From NCBI GenBank assembly GCA_947630845.1, contig CANRJB010000003.1, positions 62,001 to 126,000 of the forward strand: a stretch of DNA of 64,000 nt. Direction: 5' to 3'. The DNA is from an uncultured Clostridia bacterium. Lineage in GTDB: Bacteria; Bacillota; Clostridia; Oscillospirales; Ruminococcaceae. Below the pieces are notes generated by a model. The model made no database searches and was not told where the DNA came from. It was given only the letters and a program-made list of their open reading frames with translations. The position numbers were made by a program, and so were the translations under genes. Shown piece by piece: positions 62,292 through 64,000 of this stretch. How positions within the stretch are numbered: position 1 is the first letter of the stretch; every line of letters begins with the position of its first letter.

Positions 62292-63023
62292 ATGTTTGCA
62301 CTATATAAAAAGGAGATACAGTCCTTCTTCTTCTCGTCGTTTGCCTACGTTCTGTCGGCACTGTTCATGTTCATTTTTTCTGTCAGCTTCGTGACGGCGA
62401 TCTCCGACATGACCTCCAACACCCTGAAATTTACCTTTTCAAGCATCTTCTATAACAACTTCTTCTACTTCATCTTCCTCATCCCGATCCTGACAATGCG
62501 TTCCTTTGCCGACGAACGGCGGGGCGGTACGGAGGTTCTGCTGCTGACGAGTCCGCTGTCTGTGGCAAAGATCGTAGCGGCAAAATTCCTTGCCATTCTC
62601 ACTGTCTACATCATGATGTTGTGTACGACACTCTTTTTCCCCATCTACGCTGCCTGCACCGGTCAGGTGATGTGGGCACCGCTGATCTGTGCTTATCTGG
62701 GATTTTTCCTCTGGGGAATGGTCTGCATTGCCGTGGGCATGCTGCTGTCCTCTCTGGTCGGCAATGCCATCATTGCTGCCATCATTGGTGAGATCATTAT
62801 GGAGGGGCTGCTCTTCTTAGACAGATTCGGCAGCAGCGCACTGGTTGACTCTTACCCGAAACTCAATTCCCTCGTCACATGGTTCTCCATGCAGCGCAGA
62901 TTCATTTTCTTCTCGAAAGGGATCTTCCGGCTCGAAGATCTGGTGTTCTTCCTGAGTACCGGAGCTATGATCCTCTGCTGGAACATCATCATTATCGAAA
63001 AACGCCGCTGGAGTCGTGGTTAA
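62292..63023 (+). CDS. ABC-2 type permease (GldF-like)
   Basis: A 243-residue membrane protein with six helices. FALYKKEIQSFFFSSFAYVLSA is typical of ABC-2/GldF permeases, as is the cytoplasmic loop MRSFADERRGGTEVLLLTSPLS. It contains no soluble domain. AGGAGG stands 5 nt before the ATG. In gliding Bacteroidetes GldA-GldF-GldG form a complex; here the same three-gene order appears in a Firmicute, in which it is a general exporter of unknown substrate. Confidence 0.93.
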   Translation: MFALYKKEIQSFFFSSFAYVLSALFMFIFSVSFVTAISDMTSNTLKFTFSSIFYNNFFYFIFLIPILTMRSFADERRGGTEVLLLTSPLSVAKIVAAKFLAILTVYIMMLCTTLFFPIYAACTGQVMWAPLICAYLGFFLWGMVCIAVGMLLSSLVGNAIIAAIIGEIIMEGLLFLDRFGSSALVDSYPKLNSLVTWFSMQRRFIFFSKGIFRLEDLVFFLSTGAMILCWNIIIIEKRRWSRG

Positions 63024-63033
63024 GGAGGACGCT

Positions 63034-64000
63034 ATGGAACAGAAAGAAAAAAGCTTCCGGAATCTGAAAAACCGGAAATTCACCCTCTATGCCCTGATCC
63101 TTGCAGTACTGGCGTTTGCGATCACCATTCCGCTTAACCTGCTCGCAAGCCGTCTGGACATTCAGTGGGATATGACCCCCACTAAGATTTATAACCTGAC
63201 AGATACCACCAAAGATTACCTCTCATCACTTGACAAACAGGTTGATTTTTATTTCCTGCTCGACATGGATCTTTTGTCCACGGATATGAATTCCATGGAA
63301 CTGTATCACACCCTCGAACAGTATGCATCCTACGACTGTATCAATTTCGTTTCCTTTGACCCGGATGATGAACCCACCCTGACCAAGAAACTCATGGATC
63401 TTGGATATACGCTTTCTGAGGGAGACATGGTCATTTCCTGCGACGGCAGAAGCAAGCACATCGAGGCAAGCAGTATGTACAGCACCCAGTATTCTACCGA
63501 TGACAGCGGCAACATGATCGCTGATTCCGCCTTCTTCAACGGCGAGAACATCATCACCGGTGCCATTGAGGCTGTCGCATCCGGCAGGGATACCAAGGTG
63601 TTCTTCCTGACAGGACATGGCGAAAGACAGATCGACACCGACTACACCAAGCTGAAAATGAACCTTTCCAACCGGAACTATGATTTGCAGGAACTTGACC
63701 TTGCGGCGGAAGAAGCTGTGCCGGAGGGGACGGCATTCGTCATTCTTGCTGCACCGCAGACCGATATCTCCAAAGATGAACTGCGCAAGCTCAATGCATA
63801 TCTTGACAATGGCGGCAATGTGTGCTTCTGGATGTCACCGAATGCATCCGAGACACAGTACAAGAACATCGAATCCATCATGAACAGCTTTGGCATTGCA
63901 ATGGACTATGACAGAGTCAAGGAAACTGACTCCAGCATCCATGTCAGCGATGACCCCTACACCTTCCGCTGTACGGTCGTTGCTTCTGAGGATGAAGTTG
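63034..64000 (+). CDS. GldG-like auxiliary protein of the ABC exporter (partial)
   Basis: The frame is open from the ATG at 63034 to the window edge, 322 codons with no stop. A basic N-terminus and a helix (about residues 17-38, FTLYALILAVLAFAIT) precede a large extracytoplasmic region. It includes the family strand VFFLTGHGERQ near residue 190 and AFVILAAPQTDISKDELRKL near 233, the pattern of the GldG / ABC_transp_aux (DUF4350-like) domain. AGGAGG precedes the ATG. The domain may bind the exported substrate. Confidence 0.88.
   Translation, partial: MEQKEKSFRNLKNRKFTLYALILAVLAFAITIPLNLLASRLDIQWDMTPTKIYNLTDTTKDYLSSLDKQVDFYFLLDMDLLSTDMNSMELYHTLEQYASYDCINFVSFDPDDEPTLTKKLMDLGYTLSEGDMVISCDGRSKHIEASSMYSTQYSTDDSGNMIADSAFFNGENIITGAIEAVASGRDTKVFFLTGHGERQIDTDYTKLKMNLSNRNYDLQELDLAAEEAVPEGTAFVILAAPQTDISKDELRKLNAYLDNGGNVCFWMSPNASETQYKNIESIMNSFGIAMDYDRVKETDSSIHVSDDPYTFRCTVVASEDEV

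Overview
The window reads as chromosome from a cellulolytic ruminococcal Firmicute, close to Ruminococcus (R. champanellensis is a reasonable guess; no rRNA is present to confirm it). The reasons are a GH48 cellobiohydrolase with a type I dockerin, a papain-family peptidase that also ends in a dockerin, the clostridial IspH-S1 fusion, strong AGGAGG ribosome sites, TTGACA/TATAAT promoters with 17-bp spacers, and a CIRCE-controlled groESL. No rRNA, tRNA, insertion sequence, prophage, integron or CRISPR array was recognised. The window is mostly core genome, densely packed, with many ATGA/TGATG stop-start overlaps.

Layout. 1-1.5 kb: start of a membrane protein gene, a Nudix hydrolase and a small membrane protein. 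1.6-3.7 kb: groES-groEL under CIRCE. 3.8-10.4 kb (minus strand): der, plsY and a zinc-ribbon-like protein, a PDZ/radical SAM protein, yceD-rpmF, pgi and a small P-loop protein. 10.5-18 kb: a DacA-like serine peptidase homologue with altered motifs, an HPr-like protein without the phospho-histidine, mtaB, an unknown anchored protein and a single-chain purL. 18.1-27.2 kb: minus-strand genes tepA-ftsK-MBL hydrolase-DUF3006-yhiN-cmk-plsC-ispH/S1. 27.3-29.3 kb: YbjN-like, PspA and Nudix genes. 29.4-39.1 kb: minus-strand run alaS-hit-apt-comEC-holA-rnmV-MBOAT-DHHW. 39.4-40.7 kb: maf, a tautomerase and a small membrane protein. 40.8-47.5 kb (plus): PHP phosphatase, Lrp regulator, aminotransferase, ispE, dockerin peptidase and mraY. 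47.5-49.9 kb (minus): class B PBP, small HTH protein, dtd. 50.1-53 kb: an EAL phosphodiesterase and a cytoplasmic leucine-rich-repeat protein. 53.1-57.9 kb: recD2-comF-mreB-comEA. 58-60.9 kb: the GH48 enzyme behind a 140-nt leader. 61.3-64 kb: a Gld-like ABC export locus running off the end.

Themes. DNA-uptake genes occur in three places (comEC; comF and comEA; a stand-alone ComEC-type MBL protein). Several cell-envelope genes keep their fold but seem to have lost catalytic residues: DacA-like, the MBOAT/DHHW pair, and the MBL part of ComEC. The most novel observation is a 34-nt hairpin found twice, 31 kb apart, each time 20-24 nt after the stop codon of a minus-strand gene. One base pair shows a compensatory change, and the other stem differences are tolerated only as G-U wobbles on the minus strand. 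This points to a conserved 3'-UTR RNA element with no U-tract.
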